Shown here one piece after another: positions 32,936 through 44,013 of a DNA stretch of 64,000 nt. The position numbers and the translations under genes are program-made. The stretch comes from Phytophthora quininea. Taxonomy: Eukaryota; Oomycota; Peronosporomycetes; Peronosporales; Peronosporaceae. Numbering within the stretch: the first letter of the stretch is position 1; each line of letters opens with the position of its first letter. The stretch lies in the NCBI GenBank assembly GCA_011947345.1, contig JAAVTG010000519.1:744001-808000 (forward strand), in the 5' to 3' direction. Under the pieces are notes generated by a model, which ran no database searches, was not told where the DNA came from, and was given only the letters and a program-made list of their open reading frames with translations.

Positions 32936-33498
32936 GAAGGTCAATACAATACTATTGTGTCTTGAAATCATTCTAACTTCTAAATCTACAACCCCCTTTC
33001 CATTTTCCATTACAAAAAAGTGAGCGGAATTTAAACGGGTTTGAACTGTAACAAGTGAGCTGAGATGAAATTAAACGAGACTGGGATAAGAAACAAAGTG
33101 CGCGGAGTTGAACGTGCCCGAAAGGGGATCAGTTATTATTTATTCGATAAGCGTCCGCGAAATTGCCGTCAGCACGAACTAGCACGCTCCGAACTGGTGG
33201 TTGTACGCCGTCGTCGGTCTGCTTTGCCTCGGAGTCCGTGCATGGAAGAGAAGAAAATGGCGCCTCCCGCACAGCCGCCTACCCGCACAGAAAGGTACTG
33301 GTATTCCTGATACATTTCAAGACATGGGCACAACATGGCACAGGCTACTTGCACAGAATGTTGAGAAATATTATGTGCAGGGATCTGTGCTGCAGACAAA
33401 AATCTCACAGAACCTTACCATTTGGCAATTTGCATCAGTCTTGCATGACTGTGGCTGAGAACTGCACCAAACAACCGCATTGTGTATGAATGGAATTT
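32936..33498. other. intergenic region, 3' flank of Mutator-like element
   Basis: No gene seen. It should contain the SF3B6 promoter and one end of the transposon, but I could not find a terminal inverted repeat or target-site duplication pairing with 37738-37914. Confidence 0.35.
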
Positions 33499-36400
33499 CT
33501 ATTCGCTCATTTCAATTGCTTTCAGGAGAAATCTTAACCGATAGTAGTTGAGCGACTTGTACATATTTGTATCCCAAGCAGGGTTTTCAAATACCTTTCG
33601 ATCCCATCGCGGAGCTTTATAGAGGTGTACCTCCAGGAACAAAAGTGCTAGAACACCACAGTTCACGCCATCCGCGCACTTCGGCAATGAGTCTTCTATG
33701 AAGACAATGTCGGCAGGTACACTTGGAGAGATGGTTTCTTGAACCAGAAGCTTTGTTTGTTGATATGCTGTCGAACCACTGTCGTAAAGAATGCAAGTTG
33801 GTCGAATTTCATCTTCTATAGTGACGCCTTCGCGGTAATAGATGAATGCCGTCCAGTGGGCTTTGGTTGCATGGATAACGCCGGCAACAACAGCAGCTCC
33901 ATCGTCAAATGCGCCAAGACTTGCGGCGACTTTACGACGTGCTTCTGGATCAGACAATTGCGAAAAGAGAGGATTTACGATCCCCACAGACTTGTTTAGC
34001 CGGTGGATATGTAACATGCCAGCCAGGATGCATTCGTCATTAAGCCATGTGTCTCCACAAAACTTCAAAAGCTTGACGCCTTCGACAGGATGGCCTTCAA
34101 TACGGGTGTTTTTGATTTTGTAGTATCTGAGCGCTTGAACGTGTTGTCTCTGGCAACACCGACCGACATCACGTAAATAAAATTAATTGGCAGGTAAATA
34201 GCGAAGAACACATGACTTACCGCGTGTTTGTGGACGTATTCACTGAGCTGGGGTAGCACATTTTGTGGAGTCACTGTTTCTAAAGTGTCGATCCAATCCA
34301 TTGCTTTCTTGATTTTTTCAGTGCTGCTACGGCGTCGTAGTAATTTACCATTGTCTCGATTTGCGTAGCTGTGAATTTTCCATGTCTGGTATCCAGAGTA
34401 AGACAAACTCTCTTATCCACGTCGAGGATTAACAACGCGTGCTTTTGCTGAAATGACCTTATCGCTCTCACGCACTGGTCGACACCGTGCTTGTCGAGGA
34501 CGAACGCAAAATCGTCCACATCAAATTCTTCATCGTCGATCACTGCTATATCTGAGGAATCGAGCTTCTCTGTACGCACAGAATTGAACTGTAAAACCGG
34601 TTAGATACATTTTCATCAAAACAAAGCTCATATCAACGATGTTCTCACCACTGGAGCGCATAGAGCGAGTGAGTACGATTGAGACAGAACGGTATGAATA
34701 TCCGACAGCTTGAATTCCCATGACAGCGCCGTGAGCCATGTCCGTCGCTGCTTTTTTGATGGAGTTTAAAGTTTCACCTCTGGATTCGCGTTTCTGTTTT
34801 CGCCTCGATTTTCCTATGAACTTCGTGGCGGGGAGCAAGGTGAATGAGCCCTGGTTGTCTGTACTAGACCTATAAATTGCAATATCACGAGATGTCGACG
34901 GCTCTTGCGATATTGCATGTCCCGAATCTTGCAGCGTACGTTCCGATGCACACCATTGGGATTCCGCGTTTACATTAGCCGTCTCTACTGCGAGAAGCCT
35001 GTTTGATCCGGTTAAATCAGGATCATAGTAAAATCTGGGCACTCTTCCAGCCGCGGCTTCATTTCTAAAGTCAGATAGTGCAGTAAGGGTTTCCTTAAAT
35101 CGCTCCATGCCCATTTCCTGCATAATTCCCGCTAGGTCATTCATCACATCCATGGCTTCGCAATATTTTGCTCTAGGAGATTGAGGGGGTTTCGTTTTGT
35201 AGCGGCCATAATACGCACCGGGTTGTCAACTGCGAGCTTTGCATCGCTAATATCGTTCAATTCGGTTGCGCGGCACCATCGCGGATTTATGAACTTGAAT
35301 GGTATAATCGTCTCGAAGGCGTGCGCGTTAAAACTAGCAGTCATTCGTCTGTAATAAATTGTATGCCGGCACGGTAATAAGCGCGTTCTTGCAAAAATGC
35401 AGCTGCATGTAAAATTCTACATCATCAAGAGTGTTAGTGCGAATTTAGTAGTTGCGTGATTCACCGCCAATCCGCACCTCTAGGAATATCTTGTAGATAT
35501 GATTGTCTTCCGGGTTTAGTAGTTCGGCAACAACTCCATCTCGAACAGAGACGGTATAGAAAGTTGACCTCCGATACGCAAACTTGACTTCGTCCTATTT
35601 GCAAGGGTTACAGCGTCAGATAGGAAAGTATTCACTAGCTAAAAGAAAAACAGTGTACTTACGTGAACTAGTCGAAATGCGTGCGAGCTAACCATATTCA
35701 CCAACCGAGCCAGCTCGTCCGTCACATCGCGAGGAATTTCTTCGCCATCTTCATCAGTTTTAAATCGACGTTGACCAACTTTGAGGAGCTCCGCCTCGTA
35801 CTCATCCTCACAAATATCTTGTAAGCATAGCAGAGTAGAAATGCATTCCTCCATACCGAACGTGGGCTCAATAACGTATTTTAACTTTGCCCACTTGGAT
35901 TCAATCCTAGTCATGATATGACGTGAGTTCAGGTAGCCATTAAACCTCTAGAAGTATGCATCGACATACCTGTTATTAGTATTGTTCCCTAAGTGAGCTA
36001 CATTGCTCCGTTGGTACGAAACCCATTCGTCAGTGGTAGAATCCCAATTTCTCAGAAAATAATCATATAAAGGATGGTTGACATCGCCTCCAAGGTGAAA
36101 CAGGAATAGTTTTTGCAACGATCATATTCCAGTTTGCTGCTCGCATAAACGAGAGATGCCATGTGGTCTTTCAGACGTTGTTTCTCTTTCGGACACCCCT
36201 TGCACAAGGTTGTTACCTGGACAGTACATACAAAATTAACGGTATACAATACGGACGTAAAGGTAGTGTACTCACTTGTTTCTCGAAGTAAGAAATTACG
36301 TGGAACTGGCACAGTAGTAGTCGAGCTGTAGGAAATGCGGCGGCCAACACGTCGCGTTCTTTCGAGTCTTTATCGGTAATCACAGCTTTAATTGAGCGCC

Positions 36401-37737
36401 AATTTTGATTGTAATGCACGAAGCTCGCCACTGCATCTTGCATGCACGCTTTGGATTCTGATGTCATCAAAGCATGCTGTACATATTGACCCTAGAGAAT
36501 CTTCAGTTAGTTTTGTTTAAAAATGTAATCACTTATAAATATAAAAGCATTACCTTTCCGTGAATGTCGTGCACTACGAAGCTGAATAATTTGTACCTAT
36601 TCCGATTTGTGTTGAATGTTGTATCGACCATTAAAACCTCTGGAAACGCCGCAAAAAGGCGACGCATCTTTCTTGTTTGAAATACTACAGTCTGAAGCAC
36701 TTTGAGGTCGTCAACATACAACGACGCGATGGAGCCAACGTCGGTATTGCACAAGTCTCGTAGAACTGCCTCTGCACAAACCGAATCTGTTCCAGCGCGT
36801 TTGTTTTTTGACCGGAGCCGCGCCAATAAATTGTGAACGTCTTTGATGGTTGGAGATTTATCTGGTTTGGGGACATACAAAATAACAAATTTGTGAGTTA
36901 TTTTCCAACAAACATCACAAAAATAAGTACCACAATTTTCTCGTAAATACAGCAGTACTCCTTTGGCCTTTGTCCCAGCTTGACGCATGCACTCGACTCG
37001 ATCTAGGAGAACCTCATCGGAAATTTGCCGAACTTGTGGATAGTGACGATATATCTGTGATCCTACGTTGTGGTTGTGTTTGTATCCACTGCCACTAACT
37101 TTTATGATATGCTGACCGCTGAGTAAACGTGTCAACGTTGCACTTATTTTGACGGGACAATCGTTGGTTCTGACCGAGTTGTGAAAGCGCTGTCCTGTAG
37201 GTTTTGTTGCTCGAACGGGTCCGTGCGTACATTGGTAGCCGATATTGTAAAATTCAAAGCTCTCTGGAAGCAAATTCATAATTTTGCTTCGATGAGACGC
37301 TGTTGCTGCCCACCGTTTTTTAATTTGTACATTTCTTTGCGAACGTCAGTCGACGTTCTACGAACAAATAATTGGTGAGTTTGGTTAGAAAATTGCGCTA
37401 AGCCTGATTCAAAATCTGCCCAACAAGTAAAAGTTCGAGCCATTCCCTTGAGAAACTCGTCTGGTTCTTGAGCCGTAGAGTCAGGTACAGTAATCGTTTG
37501 TGGAGAGGCGTTCGAGCCAGATATCGGTACTTCTGTATGAGGACTAGCACTCGCAGCGGCATGGCCATCTACACCGCTAGAGATCTTCTGCTTCTTGCGG
37601 CGATTACCTCGCATAATTCTTCTTGGGCGGCGCTGTGCAAATTTGCTTGTAACAGGTAGCCCCCTGAAAGTTATTTTTACAAATAACCTTCGCGCCCTTT
37701 CATTATCGCGCCTTTTCGCTGCACTACCAATAAGCAT
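33499..37737 (-). mobile_element. Mutator-like (MULE) transposon gene with SWIM zinc finger and Ulp1 protease
   Basis: One multi-exon locus read right to left, with seven plausible short introns at 36492-36553, 36217-36275, 35909-35969, 35595-35662, 35417-35477, 34589-34648 and 34150-34220. Domain order: FAR1/FLYWCH-like zinc region (YNIGYQCTHGP ... NDCPVKIS ... YKHNHN); MULE transposase core with candidate catalytic Asp in PEVLMVDTTFNTNR and VITDKDSKERD plus CQFHVISYFEKQ; SWIM finger CSCIFARTRLLPCRH (at the 35416 exon); then a C48/Ulp1-like cysteine protease with His in AHWTAFIYY, Asp in LYDSGSTAY and Cys in DGVNCGVLAL. Several one-base frame breaks (near 37286, 36088 and 35165). Either a recently active element or a domesticated relative; no termini identified. 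Confidence 0.75.
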
Positions 37738-37914
37738 ATTTTATTCTAAAGCTACACAAACGTTCTGTATCGTTCTGTGTGAATACACAGATCGAAAACA
37801 TAAGTTCTGTCTCCGTAGTCACTATCGCACAACATGCGCATAGAAATCTGTGGTGAAAACGGGACCAACCAGCCGTGATGGCGGAACTCGATAACTACAG
37901 CTTGCGATCAGTTA

Positions 37915-38318
37915 CTATTTAGCACTAGGAGGTATGTAGTTCTTCTTCGCCAAAGCCAAGGCTTTGAGGTAGAGCTTGCCGAGCTCCGCCGTAGTGCCTG
38001 ATTTCCCCACCTGACCGAGTTTCTCGTTGGCTTGCGGAATTTTTCCCACTAGTATGCCGGATTTCCCCTCGTTGGCTTGCGAAAATTTCCTCATCAGCTT
38101 CGACGCGACAGACTTCAGGTCGCTTCGCTCTTCGTTGTTGGCATCCTCCACCGTATCGACGGTCCTCAGAAATCGTCCAGTCTCGAAAGCAGTAACCGAA
38201 GACTTGTCGCCCTGGACGTCCGGCGAAGTGTCCACGGCCTTTGCTGCGACTCGGAGAGAGCGTTACAGTTCGTAAACAAAATGGCAGCGAGGACCAGCGC
38301 GGCGGAGAAGAAGCGCAT
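37915..38318 (-). CDS. RXLR-type secreted effector candidate, frameshifted
   Basis: ATG at 38318 starts a strong signal peptide (MRFFSAALVLAAILF). The frame breaks near 38245-38252. The next frame contains an RFLR (R-x-L-R) motif at 38164-38175 and an acidic EER motif at 38125-38133, the spacing typical of Phytophthora RXLR effectors. It ends after about 134 codons in all with a Lys/Ala-rich tail. The C-terminal part has an imprecise internal duplication (FSQANEGKSG / IPQANEKLGQ). By family these proteins are secreted and enter host cells; nothing about the target can be inferred. As it stands the reading frame is interrupted by one base, by sequencing error or real inactivation. The Mutator-like element lies about 180 bp away. 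Confidence 0.7.
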
Positions 38319-38347
38319 GATTGCAGTGCGTCTGAGGGGCTTGATCT

Positions 38348-38364
38348 GAAATTGCAAAGTGAGC
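38348..38364 (-). promoter_or_regulatory. imperfect initiator-like motif of RXLR candidate
   Basis: The minus strand reads GCTCACTTTGCAATTTC, 30 nt before the start codon. It has CACT in place of CATT but otherwise matches the oomycete initiator. Confidence 0.4.
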
Positions 38365-38369
38365 GTGCA

Positions 38370-40020
38370 AGCACCTCAGGTACAATTAGTTCGGCGTTTG
38401 GAATTTGCATCGCGTTGGTAATACCATACTGTTCGTAGTTGTAAAATGTGCGCAATCGAGATCCGTCCACGCTCGACGACGTGCTGTTAATGCCGATCCG
38501 ATCAGAGAGTTCGAGAGGAGATGGATATCAAGAATTTTCTACCACGATGGTAATTAACAAATCGGATCATTTGACTTGCAGTTGGCTAGCCTTCCGCTCC
38601 TTGTGGCTACAGTTAGCATGAAGGCTGCTAGTCTATCCGCGCAACTTCGAGTGCTTCCGTTGGCATTAACCCTTAACATGACGGCTGTAGTGTCTGCAGG
38701 TAGTTGAAGACACGTTGGGGGAGTCGGCGGGGCTCCCAGGAAGATGGCCGAAGTCTATTTGGTAATTTGAATTTTCTGCTGAGGCCCGGCTTGGAGCCCA
38801 GTTGTGCTTGGTTTGCTGGCGCTCCAGTCAACACGGCTGTCGTACGTGTCAACACGGCCGTCGTTATCGTCAACACGGCTGTCGTAAGTGTCAACGCGGC
38901 TGTCGTGAGTGTCAACACGTTTGGCGTTATTCCAGTCGACCTAGGACTCGTTATGCACGAGGCCAGCAGCTTGGCAGCGCTGCTGCTAGCTTGGCTGGCT
39001 GGGTACGCCTCGAACTACACGGCAGATCAAAGTGCTACAAATCGTTTCCCAAAACCGGCTCTTGGTTTTTGCTTGATTTGCTGGCGTCGGGATGGTAATC
39101 CGTTTTGTTGTCGCCATTCGCAGTTCATTTTGTTTTCGCTCGCACCATCGTTGCCCCACTCTGGCACAAGTAATAGTTTACGGCGCTCGGGCGTCGCAAG
39201 CACGGTCAAGAATCTCGTGATGTGCGGTGCCAAAACTGTGACAGAAGCCCAACTTACCCCAGTATTGCGCTCTGATTCACGACTCGATAACAAGCAGCCA
39301 GCCTCGCTCGTTGCGAGTCGAGCGGCGACACACGACCAAGGTCGAGACCCCACCAGCGCAGAGTTCCATACATCCTGTTCACAGTCCCCGTCGTCTCCGC
39401 ATCCACCGCTTTCCTCGCACAATCAGTTATAGAGACTAGACATGCAATAGACGTTCACGCGTTCTACGTACGTCTGCATCTGTACATCGGATGGGTCTTT
39501 CTACGATCGCAACGAGGATCCAATAAGCAGATCTCCTTGGTGTTGGATTTCAGCGAGCACAGATGACCTTCAGGATGGGACTGTAGTGTCGTACTATATA
39601 GTTGTAGTGCAAGCAGCGAGGTTCAGTCCTGATCAGCGTGTTGCTTCAGGCAACCATTGTTTTCCCTCACCGCAATTAGCCAAGTCGTTTCTCACAATTC
39701 AAAGCAATGAATAATACTCGACAGCTCAAGAGTCTCGCCAAGAGCTGGATAACAAGAGCAGCTACAGCACCAGGTCGAAGCGTCGACAGCGTCGGGATCT
39801 TCCCGCTCGATTGGTCGTTTGTACTTGTCCATGAACAGCTCCGTACAGTTTAATATTACCGCTATGAAATACTCAAAACCATAATCATCTGCATTGAAGA
39901 AGCAAAGCCCAAGCTCTGGTCTGTGAACAGCACGGGCCGTGCTGTGAGGTCGTCGTAGCAGCAGTCTCTCAGACAGCACAGCACAGCTCAAACCAGCGCA
40001 ATGCTACTTGCTACTCGTCT
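38370..40020. other. gene-sparse region with minisatellite
   Basis: No supported gene. The 242-codon frame at 38704-39432 is mostly created by the minisatellite and low-complexity sequence and has no domain. Confidence 0.35.
38827..38919. repeat. 21-bp minisatellite, about 4.4 copies
   Basis: Unit GTCAACACGGCTGTCGTACGT repeated with small changes. In one frame it encodes a 7-residue VNTAVVx repeat, but there is no other sign that it is translated. Confidence 0.85.
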
Positions 40021-40037
40021 CCCATTCCAACATTTGA
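40021..40037 (+). promoter_or_regulatory. initiator-like motif of small secreted protein gene
   Basis: CCCATTCCAACATTTGA, 49-65 nt before the ATG at 40086, fits the oomycete initiator well. Confidence 0.5.
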
Positions 40038-40085
40038 CCAGCCTCCGACAAGCACACCAGCAACCACCGCCACAACGACGCGAGA

Positions 40086-40382
40086 ATGGCATTCTCCAGC
40101 TTCCTCAAGATCTTCGCTGTCCTCGCTCTGATGACAATCGACGTCAACGGTGCCAACGCAGACCAAGCTCGCAGACTCCGTATCGAACCGGCCATCGACA
40201 ACGTTGAGCAGCCTGCGGTCAGGCAACTGGCAAGCAAGAACCCTGTCAAGTGGGTCAAGATCCTGGCAGAGAACATCAAGAACCAACCGGTCATCGACAA
40301 GGCCGTCGAGAACGCCAAGAAGGTCAAGTACTATGCCAAGAAGGCTAAGGAGAAGGCCAAGGAGAAGGCAAAGGGCAAGTAA
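40086..40382 (+). CDS. small secreted Lys-rich protein with RXLR-like motif
   Basis: Intact 98-residue ORF. Residues 1-24 form a signal peptide (MAFSSFLKIFAVLALMTIDV...). R-R-L-R at residues 29-32 fits R-x-L-R and lies at a typical early position; no clear EER follows. The C-terminal third is very Lys/Ala-rich (KKVKYYAKKAKEKAKEKAKG), predicted helical, cationic and possibly nuclear-targeting. An initiator-like motif sits upstream. It may be an atypical RXLR effector or an unrelated secreted cationic peptide; the motif could occur by chance in a basic protein. Confidence 0.6.
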   Translation: MAFSSFLKIFAVLALMTIDVNGANADQARRLRIEPAIDNVEQPAVRQLASKNPVKWVKILAENIKNQPVIDKAVENAKKVKYYAKKAKEKAKEKAKGK

Positions 40383-40649
40383 GATGAGGGCGAAGGTCTT
40401 GCCTTGCACTGAGCGGAACGGGCAAAGCGTCAGCACATACCTCCGTTCATTACAATATGGGCATTGCTCTGTAGGTCGGCTGAAAAAAACAATGCTTTCT
40501 TCCTCCGCTTCATCTTTATTGTATGGACTAGTCATTCCTTTGAATACTGTACTTCTTTCCACTGTGCTTTTCTTGGTAAGATTTTTGATACAATATTTTA
40601 CATTTGGAGTTCTTGCGTCATGCTGCAAAAGGTTTGTTACACTTCTTCG

Positions 40650-41060
40650 CAACCTTCAATGGACATCGAGCTGCAGATTGTTTCGCTATCGCCCGAAGGC
40701 CTCACCTGGAACTCGGTCAGCAGCAAGGAGATCAATTGGCGATGCTTGTGATCGAATCACGGCGCCAGCCATTTGCCATCTCGAAATGCTCCGCTTTCAG
40801 GGTAAACTCGACAGCGTCGTTCGCTTCCAAGTCTTCCTTATAGGCGAAAAGCCATTTCAAAACCTTGAGTCTGCCGAGAGCGGCCGCCATGGCGAAAACC
40901 CACAAATGCTAATGGCACTGTGGGAAACTCTCTATCAACAACTTGGCCATCTCCAGATTTCCCCATTCGACAGCGCTCGCCATTCCACGCTCAAATTACA
41001 ACGTCTGAAACTCTTGAAACCTATCGGTGCTATCGACAGGCATCTCGATATCTATCTCCG
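40650..41060 (-). pseudogene. ankyrin-like gene relic
   Basis: Minus-strand frames contain GNLEMAKLLIESF, GRLKVLKWLFAYKEDLEAND and AEHFEMA, clearly from the same 28-residue repeat family, but with stops, frame changes and no start or C-terminus. It lies back to back with another relic on the plus strand. Confidence 0.5.
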
Positions 41061-41169
41061 TCATCGAATAAGGATAAGGGAAGGCGGGTTGAATGAAGCC
41101 TAGAGATCAACCTAAGGCTCATTAAAATGCTAGCAAAATGCTAAAATTTTAGCATTCTTCGACGATGCC

Positions 41170-41981
41170 ATTCAAGTGCTCTCACGTGCAGTCCTCCACC
41201 TTCGCGCTGCCTCCACTCGACATACACACCCAACCTTCAGTCGTTGGTTTCCGGTGGCTCTGGTGCGGCATGGCCCAAGTGCATTGTCGTTGATCCCTGT
41301 CCAGCCGACACTCAACGAGCTTCCCAATTATTCCTTCAAGGTTACAGTCGTCGGTGTTGCCGCGCAAATCTGCTGCATTTAAGCGCGCGTGCCCCTCCTG
41401 GCAAAGGGTCTTTTGGAGACCGGAGACAGCGGCGAGCGAGACATTAACTATCGGCAATGCCATTTCACAATGTCCCCGAGAAATGCGATCTCAGTGATGC
41501 TGACAAATGTGCTGCCTGGGGTGGACATCTTGAGCCCCTTCGACTGCGCCGGTGATGGTAACCTTCTAAGTGACGCGGCAAAAAGAGGTCATCAGGAAAT
41601 CCTCAAGTGGTTATGCTCCAACTGGCCCCATCAAAGTCTTGGAAATGCCATCGACGACGCTGCAACGTGCGGCTTCCTCGATGTTGTTAAATGTCTGAGT
41701 GCTAATACTTCAGAAGGATTCACGACAAACGCGACGGACAGCGCGACCAACGGGCCGTTTGGATATCGTCAAATGGCTGAGTGCACACCGGAATGAAGGA
41801 GAAATGATGTACTGCGCAATATACTTTGACGGTCGTTCACTACTTTCTTGAGCGCACGAGTTTTTGGTACGTCTTACTACCTCAACGTGAACGCCGATGG
41901 GAATTTGTCGAGTGGGGATATGTGCACCACTCGGACGAGCTCGAAGCGATGTCGTTCAGAATCTCTTTCTTTATGAGCTGA
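41170..41981 (+). pseudogene. ankyrin-like gene relic
   Basis: Plus-strand fragments in several frames: LLETGDSGERDINYRQCHF (equivalent to LEPGDSGKRDAGYRQWQF of the arm gene), AAKRGHQEILKWLCSNWPH, GFLDVVKCLSANTSEGFTT, and the family C-terminus ERRWEFVEWGYVHHSDELEAM before the stop at 41979-41981. Most repeats are deleted. Confidence 0.6.
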
Positions 41982-42141
41982 ACGAACAACTCGACAAATT
42001 GGGCTAATGAAGACCGAAATTGTGTTTATTGGGGTCCTCAACTACGAGAGCTTCTGCTTCTATCTACTATTCCAGAACGCTCGCAGAAAGCAAAAGAAAA
42101 ATGTACAAGACGGAGAAGTGCCATACGACCGACGAGGAAAC

Positions 42142-43380
42142 TTACTCGCAGTCGAGCACGATACGGCCGGCAAGCTTGCCAGCAGCCATGCGCTCGAACA
42201 CGCTCGGCAGGTTGTCCAACTTCTCGATGGAGTAGGTGGTGGACACGTCGCCAGCAGCAGCCAGCTTCAGAGCCTCGATCGAGTCCTGGCGGTTGCCAAC
42301 GTACGAGCCGATGATGCGGTGCGAGTTCAGCACGGAGCCGAAGACCTCAGCGGTGATGTACGTGTCCTTGGGCAGACCCACCAGCACCACAGCACCGTGG
42401 GGACGCAGGAACGACAGAGCATCGGCGTAAGCGTCACCGCCCGAGGCGACGACAACGCTGGCGTGGGCACCGCGACCCTCAGTGGCCTCGAACACCTTCT
42501 CCTTGACGTTGCCCTCCTTGAAGTCGATGAAGTCCTTGACACCGTACGAAGCAACCAGCTTGCGCTTGTCGTCACCAGAGTCGATGGCGATCACGCGGTA
42601 GCCCATGGCACGAGCGTACTGGCAGGCAAGGTGGCCCAGACCGCCACCGGCACCCGGGATCACGACGAAGTCACCACAGTCACCACCAATCTCCTTCAGA
42701 GCCTTGTAGACAGTCACACCAGCGCACAGAATGGGGGCGGCGGCGTGCATCGGCAGGTCCTTCGGGATCGGAGTCACGTGCTCCGAGAACGACACGCACC
42801 ACTGCTGGAACGAACCGTCGACGGTGAAACCGTGCAGGTCGGCGTCCACGCACGTCGACTCGTGGCCCTTGCGGCAGTCCTCACAACCGAGACACGAGTT
42901 GGCCAGCCACTTGACACCGACGGCGTCACCGATTTTGAGGCGAGTCTGAGTGTGGTCAGCAATAGCGGCGACGTAGCCAGCACCTTCGTGACCGCCGACA
43001 AGAGGCAGCTTGTTGTCCAGGGGCCAGTCACCCAGCCAAACGTGCAGGTCCGTGTGGCACACGCCGCTGTAGGCGAGGCGCACCAGAACCTCGCCGGGCT
43101 TCAGGTCCTTCTGCTGCGTCACCGGCCAGTCCTTGCGGACCTGCAGTGGCGCGTTGTTCTTCTCGAACACAACAGCGGTCTGGGTCTTGGGGATATCGTA
43201 GTGCGTCTGCGACTTGACCGAGAACGAGCGCGACTGGCAGCGCGGGCACGTGCAGCCCACGGCGTGCTGTGTGCAGTTGCCGCAGCGGCACTGGACGTTG
43301 TGAGCACCGACAATGGACTTGCTGGCGGTCGAGGCCACGCGACGAGCGGGCTGGCTGAATCGGGACACCACGCGCAACAT
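42142..43380 (-). CDS. zinc alcohol dehydrogenase, ADH copy 1 (mitochondrial-type leader)
   Basis: Intact, 412 aa, of the yeast-Adh medium-chain Zn family: ethanol + NAD+ <-> acetaldehyde + NADH. An N-terminal basic leader (MLRVVSRFSQPARRVASTAS) suggests mitochondrial import. Next is an unusual Cys-rich segment at residues 31-48 (CRCGNC ... CTCPRC), absent from ordinary ADHs. Catalytic zinc ligands and partners: C108-H109 (GVCHTDLH) and GGHEGAG at 129-135; structural zinc Cys153, 156, 159 and 167 (CLGCEDCRKGHESTC). Rossmann GAGGGLG at 233-239 with Asp257 favouring NAD. The most diverged of the three right-leaning copies (Lys, Asp and Thr/Tyr changes). An initiator lies at 43421-43440. Confidence 0.92.
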   Translation of the reverse strand: MLRVVSRFSQPARRVASTASKSIVGAHNVQCRCGNCTQHAVGCTCPRCQSRSFSVKSQTHYDIPKTQTAVVFEKNNAPLQVRKDWPVTQQKDLKPGEVLVRLAYSGVCHTDLHVWLGDWPLDNKLPLVGGHEGAGYVAAIADHTQTRLKIGDAVGVKWLANSCLGCEDCRKGHESTCVDADLHGFTVDGSFQQWCVSFSEHVTPIPKDLPMHAAAPILCAGVTVYKALKEIGGDCGDFVVIPGAGGGLGHLACQYARAMGYRVIAIDSGDDKRKLVASYGVKDFIDFKEGNVKEKVFEATEGRGAHASVVVASGGDAYADALSFLRPHGAVVLVGLPKDTYITAEVFGSVLNSHRIIGSYVGNRQDSIEALKLAAAGDVSTTYSIEKLDNLPSVFERMAAGKLAGRIVLDCE

Positions 43381-43420
43381 GGTGATGGAGCTTGAGGGGT
43401 TACTGAGGTGGACAGTAGCC

Positions 43421-43440
43421 GGCAAAACGCAGAATGAGGT
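43421..43440 (-). promoter_or_regulatory. initiator of ADH copy 1
   Basis: The minus strand reads ACCTCATTCTGCGTTTTGCC, 41 nt before the ATG. Confidence 0.5.
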
Positions 43441-44013
43441 GAAAGCAACCGCCCGGCGAGCCCCGCAAGGCGAGATGGAATTGGCACAGCAACTTGCAAG
43501 GATGATCTGCAAAAGGCATCGGTGTCTTTGCCGCCAAGCAGCCAAGCAGCTTGCCAACTTGCTGGGGAGGTGCCATAGACACTTCGTTGCAATCGCTGGG
43601 CGATAGAAATTGGCTGTAGCACTAGCACTCAACACGGTGCAAGCTTCGGCGCTCCAATCGCCAACGACTGCATCTTGTTGCAAGACTTGCAGACTTGTGC
43701 TGCGTATCATGGCTCGTCTGATGCATTTCTGCTTGGCGCGTAAATTCCATAAAACGGACTGCATATTTTAGAGCAGCAACTGGAGCAAATTAGAACCCGG
43801 AACGACGATTTATAACTTCAACAACGGGCATACAAACTCCAAGTAAAAATCAAAGGGAAACGTTTTTCGGACACTATTCTTCGAGCCTAGCTATCTCTTT
43901 CCACAACACACTACGGCCCCCTCGATGCTTCTTCACCACGCACAAGCACTCGACACGTTGCAGTCATCGCCAAGGCAACGGCTGACTGACTTTCACTCAC
44001 GACGACCGCTTCC
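43441..44013. other. intergenic between ADH copies 1 and 2
   Basis: Upstream sequence of copy 1 and downstream sequence of copy 2. No separate gene seen. Confidence 0.4.

Noticed and set aside
33030..37914. Terminal inverted repeats of the Mutator-like element
   Set aside because: Compared both flanks by eye; short resemblances such as GCACAACATG occur in direct orientation only, so no TIR is claimed.
38704..39432. 242-codon ORF over the minisatellite
   Set aside because: Length comes from the repeat and low complexity; no recognised domain or start context.
42007..43395. Long plus-strand ORF (462 codons) antisense to ADH copy 1, with similar ones opposite copies 2-5
   Set aside because: Mirror frames created by strong GC-ending codon bias in the ADH genes; the ADH sense products are unmistakable and the antisense products have no domains.
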